Shown here: positions 24,367 through 31,931 of the stretch, in pieces
Layout: every line of letters begins with the position of its first letter
Position numbering within the stretch: the stretch's first letter is position 1
From: Anaerolineales bacterium
GTDB taxonomy: Bacteria > Chloroflexota > Anaerolineae > Anaerolineales > UBA4823
Direction: 5' to 3'
Assembly: GCA_020061105.1 (NCBI GenBank)
Contig: JAGUYW010000064.1
Coordinates: forward strand, 1 to 36,401
Length of the DNA stretch: 36,401 bases
Notes under the pieces: model-generated
Told to the model about the DNA's origin: nothing
Seen by the model: only the letters and a program-made list of their open reading frames with translations
The model's database searches: none
Position numbers and translations under genes: made by a program

Positions 24367-26136
24367 TTATATTAGTGGAGCAGTGAAATAAAAGTGACTG
24401 CCACGGCCTTCTTCGCTTTCGGCCCATATCTTGCCGCCGTGGGCTTCGACCAGGTGGCGGGCGATGGCCAGGCCGAGACCGGTGCCACCACCGGAGCGAG
24501 CGCGATCGGCTTTGTAGAAGCGTTCGAAAATGCGCGGCAGATCGTTGGCGGCGATGCCGACGCCATTATCTTTCACGAAGAATCGTATTTGGGCTTCTTC
24601 TTCAACTGCGCCAACGCGTACTTCGCCGCCAGAAGGTGTAAATTTGATGGCGTTGTGCAACAGGTTGACCAGCACTTGCTCCAATCGCGCCGGGTCAACT
24701 AAGACGCTGGACAAAGTGCTCGGACAATCAATTTGCAGCGCGAGGCCGGCGCGCTCGGCTTGCAAAGCCAGGCGCTCAGCGGCTTGCTGAATCAATTCGC
24801 AGGGGTTGGTTGCTTTCAACTTAAGCGGGACACGCCCCGATTCAATGCGAGAGAGCTCGAGCAGCTCTTGTACCATCAGGCTGAGCGAGTCGACTTCGGT
24901 TTCGATCTGCTGTAAAAAGCGTTGCGCGGCAGGCGGGTCTTCCAAAGCGCCGTCTTGCAAGGTCTCGGTCAGGGCTTTCAGGGATGCCAAAGGTGTGCGT
25001 AGCTCGTGGGAGATATTGCTGATGAAGTCCTGGCGCACGGTTTCGAGGCGACGCAGTTGGGTAAGATCCTGGAAAAGCAGCAAAGTGCTGCCAGGCATTG
25101 CCTGGCCTAGTGGAGCCGCGATGCACTGTAGATACTGTTTGTGCAGGCCGGCTTCTACAGTGGTCGCTTGAGGTTGATTGCTGGCCTGGCTGTATTGCCA
25201 AAGCTCGAAGACCTGGTGATGGCGAAGAAGCTGAGCCAGCGAGTGACCGATGGCTTCCGAATGCTCGATTCCAAACATCGTTTCAGCGGCTTTGTTGACC
25301 AATTGGACCAAGCCCTCGCGATCGACAATCATCACACCATCGGTCATCACCGAGAGCACGGCATTGGTCTTGCTGCGCTCAGATTGCAGGGCAGCAATTT
25401 GCGCGCTCAGTTGGGCGGTCATCTGGTTGAAAGCGTGGGTTAGTTGGCCTATTTCGTCACGCGGTGGTGGGCGCGAACCGGCAATGGCGCGCATCCCGTC
25501 CAGGCGACCTTCGCTGATTTCAGCTACCGCCTGGGTCAGTTCACGCAGTGGTTGCATGGTACGTCCGGAAATCCATAACGCTAAAAGAACCGAAACCAGC
25601 GTGACGCCCAGGGTGGCAACCGCCAACGAGCGCTGCAAGCTGCGAACATTCTCCTGCACCTCGGCCAGCGGGACTGCGGCGCGCATAAAACCGAGTAGTT
25701 CTCCTTCGGGTTGGATGGCAACTGCCACATACATCATGAAATCGCCGACCGACTGGCTGTAACGCGTGCTGCTGCCCCAACCGTTTTCAGCGGCTGCGAT
25801 GATTTCTGGGCGACGTGAATGATTGTCCATCGTAGACCGGTCATCATGTGATTCGCCGAGCACAGTTCCATCCACAGCGACAATGGTAATGCGAGCCGCC
25901 AGCGTCTCAGCCCAGCGGCGCGCCAGCGTATCTATTTCTTGTGGATCAGTTTGTTCGTTGAGCAGTGGGATGATGAACTCGCCGGCAAGGCGCGCTTCGG
26001 CTGCCAGTTCGTTCTCCAGGTCATTCAGGTAGATCTGGCGGGTAAAATTCGACAGGTACCATCCGATGCCAAGCATCGAGAGGATGATCAAGATGACATA
26101 GGGGATGGCGATGCGCCAGCGAATGCTGTGGAACAT
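24367..26136 (-). CDS. phoR: Sensor histidine kinase, PhoR type
   Basis: A complete two-component sensor of 589 residues. It has a membrane helix (about 9-29), an extracellular sensor region (30-168), a second helix (about 169-190), a HAMP domain, a PAS domain (about 255-365), then HisKA with SNISHELRTPL (phospho-acceptor His377) and a full HATPase domain (NLLHNAIKFTP, KDNGVGIA, FERFYKAD, GGGTGLGLAIARHLVEAHGG). The frame is open 47 codons further upstream, but that part overlaps the regulator gene and is Arg/His-rich with no domain. The ATG at 26136 (MFHSIRW) starts 2 bp after the regulator stop. Neighbourhood with the pst genes suggests phosphate control; other PhoR-like sensors look the same. 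Confidence 0.93.
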   Translation of the reverse strand: MFHSIRWRIAIPYVILIILSMLGIGWYLSNFTRQIYLNDLENELAAEARLAGEFIIPLLNEQTDPQEIDTLARRWAETLAARITIVAVDGTVLGESHDDRSTMDNHSRRPEIIAAAENGWGSSTRYSQSVGDFMMYVAVAIQPEGELLGFMRAAVPLAEVQENVRSLQRSLAVATLGVTLVSVLLALWISGRTMQPLRELTQAVAEISEGRLDGMRAIAGSRPPPRDEIGQLTHAFNQMTAQLSAQIAALQSERSKTNAVLSVMTDGVMIVDREGLVQLVNKAAETMFGIEHSEAIGHSLAQLLRHHQVFELWQYSQASNQPQATTVEAGLHKQYLQCIAAPLGQAMPGSTLLLFQDLTQLRRLETVRQDFISNISHELRTPLASLKALTETLQDGALEDPPAAQRFLQQIETEVDSLSLMVQELLELSRIESGRVPLKLKATNPCELIQQAAERLALQAERAGLALQIDCPSTLSSVLVDPARLEQVLVNLLHNAIKFTPSGGEVRVGAVEEEAQIRFFVKDNGVGIAANDLPRIFERFYKADRARSGGGTGLGLAIARHLVEAHGGKIWAESEEGRGSHFYFTAPLI

Positions 26137-26138
26137 AG

Positions 26139-26846
26139 CTAGCCCTCGAAGCGGTAGCCAGCGCCGCGCACGGTGATGATGCGCTTGGGATTGGCCGGGT
26201 CGAGCTCGATTTTTTCGCGCAGCCATCGAACGTGAACATCGACGGTGCGGCTGCCGCCGGAAAATTCCCAACCCCACACGCGTTCGAGAACTAAAGTGCG
26301 CGAAAGCACCTGGCCGCGGTGGCGAGTGAGAAAGAGCAGCAGATCGAACTCCTTGGGTTTCAACGCCAGTGGCTTGTTATTGAGAAGAACCTCTCGGCGA
26401 GTGAGATCGAGCGTCAGGTTGTCGTAGGTGAAGATCTCTTTGATCATTCCGCTATCCTGGTCGATCTCCTGGCGGATCAGGCGTACCCGGCGTAGATGGG
26501 CTTTGACGCGCGCCAGGAATTCGCGCATACTGAAGGGCTTTGTAATGTAATCATCAGCGCCCATTTCCAATCCGATGACACGATCGATTTCGTCGTCGCG
26601 GGCAGTGAGCATGAGGATGGTAACGTTCATCTCCTGGCGCAAGATCCGGCAGACCTCAAAGCCATCTAACAGCGGCAGCATGATGTCCAGCACGATCAGA
26701 TCTGGGTGGTGTGTGCGAGCGGCTTGCAGGGCTTTTTGACCATCGGCAGCCGTCTCTACCTGGTAACCCTGTCTGGTGAGGTTATATGCTATCGTCTCCA
26801 GCAATGCTGGTTCATCTTCGACAACTAAAATCTTTTCTGCCATCAT
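26139..26846 (-). CDS. phoB: OmpR/PhoB-family response regulator
   Basis: The 235-residue protein has a receiver domain with acidic pocket ED (10-11), phospho-acceptor Asp54 (IVLDIMLP), Thr in MLTARDD and Lys in YITKPFS. The C-terminal winged-helix domain shows [24 protein letters not shown], then [14 protein letters not shown] and VRGAGYRF, as in PhoB/PhoP. It is paired with the sensor gene 2 bp downstream and lies just after the pst operon, so it probably controls phosphate uptake. Two adjacent ATG codons (26846, 26843) are possible starts. No strong ribosome binding site is seen. Confidence 0.93.
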   Translation of the reverse strand: MMAEKILVVEDEPALLETIAYNLTRQGYQVETAADGQKALQAARTHHPDLIVLDIMLPLLDGFEVCRILRQEMNVTILMLTARDDEIDRVIGLEMGADDYITKPFSMREFLARVKAHLRRVRLIRQEIDQDSGMIKEIFTYDNLTLDLTRREVLLNNKPLALKPKEFDLLLFLTRHRGQVLSRTLVLERVWGWEFSGGSRTVDVHVRWLREKIELDPANPKRIITVRGAGYRFEG

Positions 26847-26861
26847 TCCCTATTTTACTTT

Positions 26862-26895
26862 ATTTTTGAAGCCAAACGTTTTGTTGTCAACAAAA
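26862..26895 (-). promoter_or_regulatory. Candidate promoter and 17-bp palindrome before the response regulator
   Basis: On the minus strand TTGACA (26885-26890) lies 17 bp before a weak AAAAAT -10 (26862-26867), which would start the transcript about 9 nt before the ATG. The -35 is embedded in a perfect palindrome, TTTTGTTG-T-CAACAAAA (26879-26895). This suggests an operator, and that the regulator/sensor pair can be expressed apart from pst. Confidence 0.4.
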
Positions 26896-26931
26896 TTTGA
26901 GAATTGTTGTAAGGAAAGTAGCCAATCGATG

Positions 26932-27702
26932 CTACCCAAAGCGGCCTTCAACGTAATCCTGGGTTCGCTTATCTGTTGGATTGATAAAAAGGTTGGGACC
27001 GGGAGCTGCTTCGATCAATTCACCCTGCAGAAAAAAAGCAGCGTGGTCGGCAACACGGGCGGCCTGCTGTACTGAGTGCGGTACCAGGACGATGGTGTAG
27101 TTGTTTTTGATCTCTTGAAGGGAGGCTTCGACTTTACTGGTCGAGATTGGATCGAGGCCGGAGGTGGGCTCGTCGAGCAGGATAACTTCTGGCTGCATCG
27201 CCAGAGAACGAGCCAGGCAAAGGCGCTGCTGCTGTCCGCCAGATAGGGCAGCGGCGGGTTCGTCGAGGCGGTCTTTGACTTCTTCCCAAAGGGCGGCTTG
27301 TTGCAGGCTGCGCTCGACTGCTTCACCTAAAAGATTATTTTGGCGCATCCCCGCCACTTCTAAGCCATAGGTCAGGTTGCCGCGAATCGAGAGTGGCAGC
27401 GTGACTGGGCGGGCGAAAACCATGCTGACCAGGCGGCGCAGGGCGACGACATCGGTTTGGGGATCGAGGATATCGATCGTCTGTCCATTGTCACCAAAGA
27501 GCCTGATCTGCCCGGAAACCGAACGTACATCTGCCAGGTCGTTCAAGCGATTCAGGGCGCGCAGCAGCGACGACTTACCGCCGCCAGCCGGACCCAAAAA
27601 AACGCTGATCGCACGCGCAGGAATATCGATGGTGATGTCACGCAGCGACTCAGCGCCATCAGAATAAGTCAGGTGGAAGTGCTCGATTGAAATTTTAACC
27701 AT
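26932..27702 (-). CDS. pstB: Phosphate ABC transporter ATPase PstB, Q-loop-degenerate copy
   Basis: This is the ATPase for the PstCA channel. Of its 256 residues, the Walker A is GPAGGGKSS (37-45), the signature LSGGQQQRL (153-161) is intact, and Walker B with catalytic Glu is VILLDEPTSGLD. His209 of the H-loop is present. The Q-loop reads VSMVFARPVTLP, where PstB proteins have [12 protein letters not shown]: the conserved Gln is Ala97 (codon GCC, 27412-27414). Walker A also lacks the family's Ser and Cys (PSGCGKST). It is the fourth gene of pstSCAB on the minus strand, 43 bp after pstA. A second PstB with the opposite defect lies at 32485-33252. Confidence 0.92.
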   Translation of the reverse strand: MVKISIEHFHLTYSDGAESLRDITIDIPARAISVFLGPAGGGKSSLLRALNRLNDLADVRSVSGQIRLFGDNGQTIDILDPQTDVVALRRLVSMVFARPVTLPLSIRGNLTYGLEVAGMRQNNLLGEAVERSLQQAALWEEVKDRLDEPAAALSGGQQQRLCLARSLAMQPEVILLDEPTSGLDPISTSKVEASLQEIKNNYTIVLVPHSVQQAARVADHAAFFLQGELIEAAPGPNLFINPTDKRTQDYVEGRFG

Positions 27703-27717
27703 TGCTTTTTTCGTTTT

Positions 27718-27739
27718 TTAACACGTTTGAACGTGCTAA
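27718..27739 (-). promoter_or_regulatory. Intercistronic hairpin between pstA and pstB
   Basis: Ten-base arms TTAACACGTT and AACGTGCTAA with a 2-base spacer and one mismatch lie in the 43-bp gap between pstA and pstB. No T-run follows on the minus strand, so it is more likely an mRNA processing or stabilising hairpin, or an operator, than a terminator. Confidence 0.4.
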
Positions 27740-27745
27740 CGTTCA

Positions 27746-28603
27746 TTACCATTGGCGCTTTGCGCGTGCTCGCGAACGGATGGTGGTGGCCAGTAGATTC
27801 ATGCCGAGTACAAAGCATAGCAGTACGAGGGCGGTACCGTACTGCAGCTTTAGGGGCATTCCCGGTACCTGGGTGGAGATAACGAACAGATGATATGGTA
27901 AGGCCATGCTGGCGTCAAAGGGTGAGTCGGGCAGGCGTGGTAAAAAGAATGCGGCAACTGTGAACAGGATGGGGGCGGTCTCGCCAGCGGCGCGTTCCAG
28001 GCCCAGGATCACCCCAGTGATGATACCCGGCAGCGATTCTGGCAGCACAATGCGGCGAATAGTCTGCCAACGAGTAGCGCCGAGCGAGATGCTGACGACG
28101 CGAAACGATTGTGGTACAGCGCGCAAAGCCTCTTCGGCGGTGCTGATGATGACCGGCAGGGTCATGATCGACAGGGTGAGTGAGCCAGCTAACAGGCTGG
28201 TGCCGAAATTGAGAAAGAGAACGAACAAACCCAACCCGAACAGCCCGTAGACCACGGAGGGGATGCCAGCCAGGTTGATGATCGCCAGGCGGATCAGCCG
28301 TGTCAATAGATTGTCCTGGGCGTATTCGGAGAGGTAAATGGCCGCCGCCACACCCAGCGGCACCGAGAAGATCGCGGTTCCGATGGTCAGGTAGATGGTG
28401 CCAACAATTGCCGGTAGGATGCCGCCGGCGCGCATACCTTCTCGGGGAAGACCAGTTAAGAATTCGAACGATATTGCCGGTAGACCCTGGTAGAAGATAT
28501 ACCCCACCACCAGGACAATCGGCAACACGGTGAGCAAAGCGACCACGCTGAGCATACCAAACCCGGCTTTTTGAATCAGGTTGCGCTGCTGTGAGGTGTT
28601 CAT
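27746..28603 (-). CDS. pstA: Phosphate ABC transporter permease PstA
   Basis: One of the two membrane subunits of the high-affinity phosphate importer. Six hydrophobic segments are visible in 285 residues. The family features are FLTGLPREGMRAGGILPAIVGT, the EYAQDNLLTRLIR stretch, GIPSVVYGLFGLGLFV, and the ATPase-contact loop EALRAVPQSFRVVSISLGATRWQTIRRIVLPESLPGIITGVILGLERAAGETAPILFT, which is the PstA version of the EAA loop. Its ATG overlaps the pstC stop by four bases, so the two are translationally coupled. Confidence 0.95.
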   Translation of the reverse strand: MNTSQQRNLIQKAGFGMLSVVALLTVLPIVLVVGYIFYQGLPAISFEFLTGLPREGMRAGGILPAIVGTIYLTIGTAIFSVPLGVAAAIYLSEYAQDNLLTRLIRLAIINLAGIPSVVYGLFGLGLFVLFLNFGTSLLAGSLTLSIMTLPVIISTAEEALRAVPQSFRVVSISLGATRWQTIRRIVLPESLPGIITGVILGLERAAGETAPILFTVAAFFLPRLPDSPFDASMALPYHLFVISTQVPGMPLKLQYGTALVLLCFVLGMNLLATTIRSRARAKRQW

Positions 28604-29505
28604 GACAGAATGCGCTCCGAACGTTTACGTTGGCGAAAAACGACGGCCGAGGCGGTGACATTGACCACTAACGAGATCATGAACAGGCCGATGCCGATCA
28701 GGAAGAGCACATGATAATGGACTGAACCGCGGGCGACTTCGCCCATCTCGGCGGCGATGGTGGCGGTCATGGTACGAGCAGGCATGAACAACATGCGCAA
28801 ACTGTTCGCGAGCACCGGGGCGTTGCCGGTCACCATCATCACAGTCATTGTCTCTCCGATGGCGCGCCCGACGCCCAACATGCCGGCAGTCAATACGCCC
28901 GAGCGCGCTGCTGGCAAGGTGACGCGCCAGATGGTCTGCCATTCAGTTGCGCCAAGCGCCAGGGCAGCATCCCGGTAACTGCGAGGTACGGAGTCCAGAG
29001 CGTCTTCGGCGACGGAGATGATGGTAGGAATGGAAATGGCAGCCAGCAGCAGCGAACCGGTGAAGGCGGTCAGGCCGGTTGCCAGGTTGAGGTTGACGCG
29101 CAGGGCGGGTGAGAGGATCAGGAAGCCAATCAATCCAAGCACCACGGAAGGCAATCCACCCAGAACTTCGACCAATGGTTTGAGGATTTCACGCGCCCAG
29201 CGTGGAGCGACTTCTGCGATAAAGACCGCCGTTCCGATGCCAATGGGCATGGCGATGGCAGTAGCGCCCAGGGTGACCATTAGCGAGCCGCTGATGAGCG
29301 GTAATAAGCCGTAATATTCCTCGATCGGATACCAGCGCGTCCCCAAAAGGCTGTGCAGCGATACTTCTCCCAGAGCTGGGAGGCCTTCACTGATTAGAAA
29401 GTAGAAGATCAATAGTACAAACAAGATAGCAGAATAGCCTGCGGAAGCGATCAGCCGGGTGATCAGGCGTTCTTTATCGAAGAGCTGAGAAATGAATATC
29501 TTCAA
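28600..29505 (-). CDS. pstC: Phosphate ABC transporter permease PstC
   Basis: The partner permease of PstA. About six membrane helices lie in 301 residues. GLPSVVLGLIGFL and the EAA-type loop EDALDSVPRSYRDAALALGATEWQTIW are typical of PstC, as is GRAIGETMTVMMVTGN. An ATG 13 codons upstream lies inside pstS. The TTG at 29505 is preferred because GAGGAT precedes it by 5 nt and it starts 10 bp after the pstS stop. PstC and PstA form a heterodimer, so their two ATPase-docking sites are not equivalent. Confidence 0.94.
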   Translation of the reverse strand: MKIFISQLFDKERLITRLIASAGYSAILFVLLIFYFLISEGLPALGEVSLHSLLGTRWYPIEEYYGLLPLISGSLMVTLGATAIAMPIGIGTAVFIAEVAPRWAREILKPLVEVLGGLPSVVLGLIGFLILSPALRVNLNLATGLTAFTGSLLLAAISIPTIISVAEDALDSVPRSYRDAALALGATEWQTIWRVTLPAARSGVLTAGMLGVGRAIGETMTVMMVTGNAPVLANSLRMLFMPARTMTATIAAEMGEVARGSVHYHVLFLIGIGLFMISLVVNVTASAVVFRQRKRSERILS

Positions 29506-29515
29506 AGAATGATCC

Positions 29516-30409
29516 TCATGGGGAGGCGATCGGCACAAAACCAAGCGCTATGACGATATTTTGCCCATCAGTTGAAAGAATCCATTGGAGATAACTCAGG
29601 GTGGCGCCGGTAGGCTGACCGACCGTGTAGATATACAGGTCGCGCGAGATCGGATAACTGCCCTGGGCGACTGTCGCTGCGGAGGGCAGGATGTAAGGCT
29701 CGTGTGCGCTGCGCCCCAGGGCAATCACTTTGACCTCGGGGACAACATAACCTAAGCCGTCGTAACCGATGGCGTTGGGGTTGTCACGCACTTCGACAAT
29801 AATACCTTCTGAGGATGGTAGCAGCAGCGTGTCGGTAGAGAAGAGTGTTTTATCGCCAGCGATGCCCATACGTAACACTTCTTCCAGGAAGTAAACGTGA
29901 GTACCCGAGTTAGTCTCGCGGCTCAGGCGGACAATTGGACGATCCTCGCCACCGACTTCACTCCAATTGTTGATCTTGCCGCTGTAGATATCAGCAACTT
30001 GTTGCAAGGTAAGCTCTGAAACGGGGTTGTGCAGGTTGACAATTACCGCGATGGCGTCACGAGCAGCAATAAACTCGACCGGTTCAGAGCCATTTGCCAG
30101 AGCGGCTTTCATTTCCTCGGCTTTGATCTCGCGCGAAGCGTTCGCCAGATCGACCGTGCCGTTGATGAGGGCCGCAATGCCGGTGCCGGTGCCTCCGCCG
30201 GTGACCGAGATGCGCACCTGGGGGTTGATCTCCTGGTACGCTTCAGCCCACGCCAGGGCCAGGTTTACCATGGTATCGGAGCCTTTATTTTGAATTACGG
30301 CGGTTTGGAGGGTTGGGTCAGCGGCTGGCTGGGACTGATCGGGAGGAGCACAGCCGGCGAGGACAGCGAGGACGGTAACAAGCAGGACAACCAGGAAAAC
30401 GCGCTTCAT
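29516..30409 (-). CDS. pstS: Phosphate-binding lipoprotein PstS
   Basis: The substrate-binding protein of the phosphate importer. A lipoprotein signal peptide ends at LAVLAGC (Cys20). The phosphate-binding motifs are GSDTMVNLALAW, VTGGGTGTGIAALINGTVDLANASR, and SRETNSGTHVYFLEEV, all typical of PstS. The length (297) is normal. It is the first gene of pstSCAB and is read divergently from the substrate-binding lipoprotein gene at 30564. The ATG has no ribosome binding site, and a TATAAT lies only 8 bp upstream, so the message may be leaderless. Confidence 0.95.
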   Translation of the reverse strand: MKRVFLVVLLVTVLAVLAGCAPPDQSQPAADPTLQTAVIQNKGSDTMVNLALAWAEAYQEINPQVRISVTGGGTGTGIAALINGTVDLANASREIKAEEMKAALANGSEPVEFIAARDAIAVIVNLHNPVSELTLQQVADIYSGKINNWSEVGGEDRPIVRLSRETNSGTHVYFLEEVLRMGIAGDKTLFSTDTLLLPSSEGIIVEVRDNPNAIGYDGLGYVVPEVKVIALGRSAHEPYILPSAATVAQGSYPISRDLYIYTVGQPTGATLSYLQWILSTDGQNIVIALGFVPIASP

Positions 30410-30417
30410 CGGCGAAG

Positions 30418-30448
30418 ATTATACACTATTCCATGACATGACTGATGA
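30418..30448 (-). promoter_or_regulatory. Candidate pst promoter with TCAT repeats
   Basis: On the minus strand TATAAT (30418-30423) predicts a start at about 30411, two bases before the pstS ATG. Upstream, where the -35 should be, TCAT occurs three times (30445-30448, 30438-30441, 30433-30436) with no good -35 hexamer. Such repeats recall the CTGTCAT units of Pho boxes, but the spacing does not match the 11-bp rule. Confidence 0.35.
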
Positions 30449-30467
30449 AACGGAAGCGCTTTTCGGA

Positions 30468-30473
30468 TATAAT
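30468..30473 (+). promoter_or_regulatory. Candidate -10 box for the plus-strand lipoprotein operon
   Basis: TATAAT, 90 bp before the ATG at 30564. The -35 region is poor. The leader would be about 84 nt and ends in a good GGAGGA ribosome binding site. Confidence 0.35.
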
Positions 30474-30563
30474 TAATAAAACTTTGTGGCATCGTTCTAA
30501 TTGCCAGGAAACCCTCTCTAGATCGCTCAATTATTAGAAAACTGAATAACCAACGGAGGAAAC

Positions 30564-31898
30564 ATGTACCGCTATTTGATTGCTATGTTCCTGGTTGTTC
30601 TTCTGAGTGCTTGCGCGGCGCCTGCTGCTCCTCCAACCAGCCCACCGCCAACTTCCACCTCACCAGCCCCAACACCCACCTCGCCGCCCAGCAACACCCC
30701 AATCCCCAGTGACACTCCATTACCCACTGATACTCCCACGCCTGAAATCTCTCCAACGCCCTACACATGTACGGATGCGATCGGATGTGTGCAGATAAAT
30801 CCCGGTGAACCTTTGAAATTGGGTTATATCCTGGATCTGAGTGGGGGTGCGGCTTTTATCGGTAATGATACCCTGGTTGGACTGCAGATTGCTCTGGAAC
30901 GTGCTGGAAAAATCCTGGGGCATGATGTGATCTTAATGGGTGAAGACGAAGGCTGTGACGCCGAAAAGGGGCGCGCCGCCGGCCAAAAACTGGCGGGTGA
31001 AGACCAACTGCTCGCTGTGCTTGGCACAACCTGTTCACGCGCTGCCATTTCAGCCTTTCCCTGGCTTTCAGAAGCTGGGATGGTCATGATCTCGCCTTCC
31101 AACACCGCCGCCAAGATGTTCATCGAGCCCAACGGACAGCTTCGCTACCCCGGTTATTTCCGGGTGATCTACAGCGATAGCCAACACGGCAGCCGGGCTG
31201 CTCAAATGGCGATCGAGAAGCTGCAAGCAAAGAAAGCCGCCGCCATCAGCAGCCCTGATTTGCTGCCGATCCAGGAAGCCTTTGTCGACGAATTCACCTT
31301 GCTGGGTGGAAAAGTAAGCCTGAAAATCACGTTGAACAACCCTGATGGCTTGCCTGGCTTGTTGAGTTCCATCGCAGCGGATGCGCCCGACCTGGTTTAC
31401 CTGACGATTGGGGATACCAACCTGGCTGGGCAACTGCTTACCCTGGCTCGCCAAACGCCAGGGCTGGAGAATATGCGCTTTGTCGCTTACGAGAACCTGA
31501 ATACTGCTGAGATGGATAACCTGGCTGGTCTGGCTGCGGACGGCTTGCTGATTTCGTTTTATCGACTTGAGATCCTGGATTTTCGTTATGCCGATGAAAT
31601 TCTGTCCGCATATCGTCAAAAAACTGGCGCTGATCCTGTAGAAGTCTACCATGTTTACGCCATCGACGCTGTCGATTTGCTTCTCAATGCACTGAACCAG
31701 GTGAGCGCCCTTTATCCGGATGGGACGTTATATATTCAGCGCCAGGCTTTGCGGGATGCTCTTTATGCCACCCAGGATTTTCAAGGTTTCAGCGGTGCGA
31801 TGACCTGCAACCCGTTTGGAGATTGCGGGGCGCAGACTTTGATTATGTTCGTGGAATATCATTATGGGGTTTATCCACCCATGTTTTTCTGGCCATAA
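30564..31898 (+). CDS. Type I substrate-binding lipoprotein (branched-chain amino acid/amide ABC family)
   Basis: A 444-residue lipoprotein: the signal peptide ends at VVLLSAC (Cys17), followed by a Pro/Thr/Ser linker to about residue 70. The rest is a type I periplasmic-binding fold (Peripla_BP_6): LKLGYILDLSGGAAFIGND, VILMGEDEGCDAEKGRAAGQKL, AVLGTTCSRAAISAFPWL, VMISPSN, then VYHVYAIDAVDLLLNAL near the end. The usual ligands are amino acids or amides; this one is not known. No permease or ATPase of the matching ABC family is nearby, so it may serve distant partners or act as a receptor. It starts the plus-strand group with thioredoxin and pstB2. Confidence 0.88.
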   Translation: MYRYLIAMFLVVLLSACAAPAAPPTSPPPTSTSPAPTPTSPPSNTPIPSDTPLPTDTPTPEISPTPYTCTDAIGCVQINPGEPLKLGYILDLSGGAAFIGNDTLVGLQIALERAGKILGHDVILMGEDEGCDAEKGRAAGQKLAGEDQLLAVLGTTCSRAAISAFPWLSEAGMVMISPSNTAAKMFIEPNGQLRYPGYFRVIYSDSQHGSRAAQMAIEKLQAKKAAAISSPDLLPIQEAFVDEFTLLGGKVSLKITLNNPDGLPGLLSSIAADAPDLVYLTIGDTNLAGQLLTLARQTPGLENMRFVAYENLNTAEMDNLAGLAADGLLISFYRLEILDFRYADEILSAYRQKTGADPVEVYHVYAIDAVDLLLNALNQVSALYPDGTLYIQRQALRDALYATQDFQGFSGAMTCNPFGDCGAQTLIMFVEYHYGVYPPMFFWP

Positions 31899-31931
31899 CT
31901 GGCTGGAAGAATCCACAAATGAGCGGATTGA

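Noticed and set aside
26137-26277. Upstream extension of the sensor kinase (47 residues)
   Set aside because: It overlaps the response regulator gene, is Arg/His-rich without a domain, and the ATG at 26136 precedes a normal membrane helix.
30610-30760. Pro/Thr/Ser-coding simple repeats in lipoprotein linkers (also in 11100-11300, 14400-14560 and 14760-15000)
   Set aside because: These are in-frame low-complexity linkers of secreted proteins, not DNA repeats or CRISPR-like arrays.
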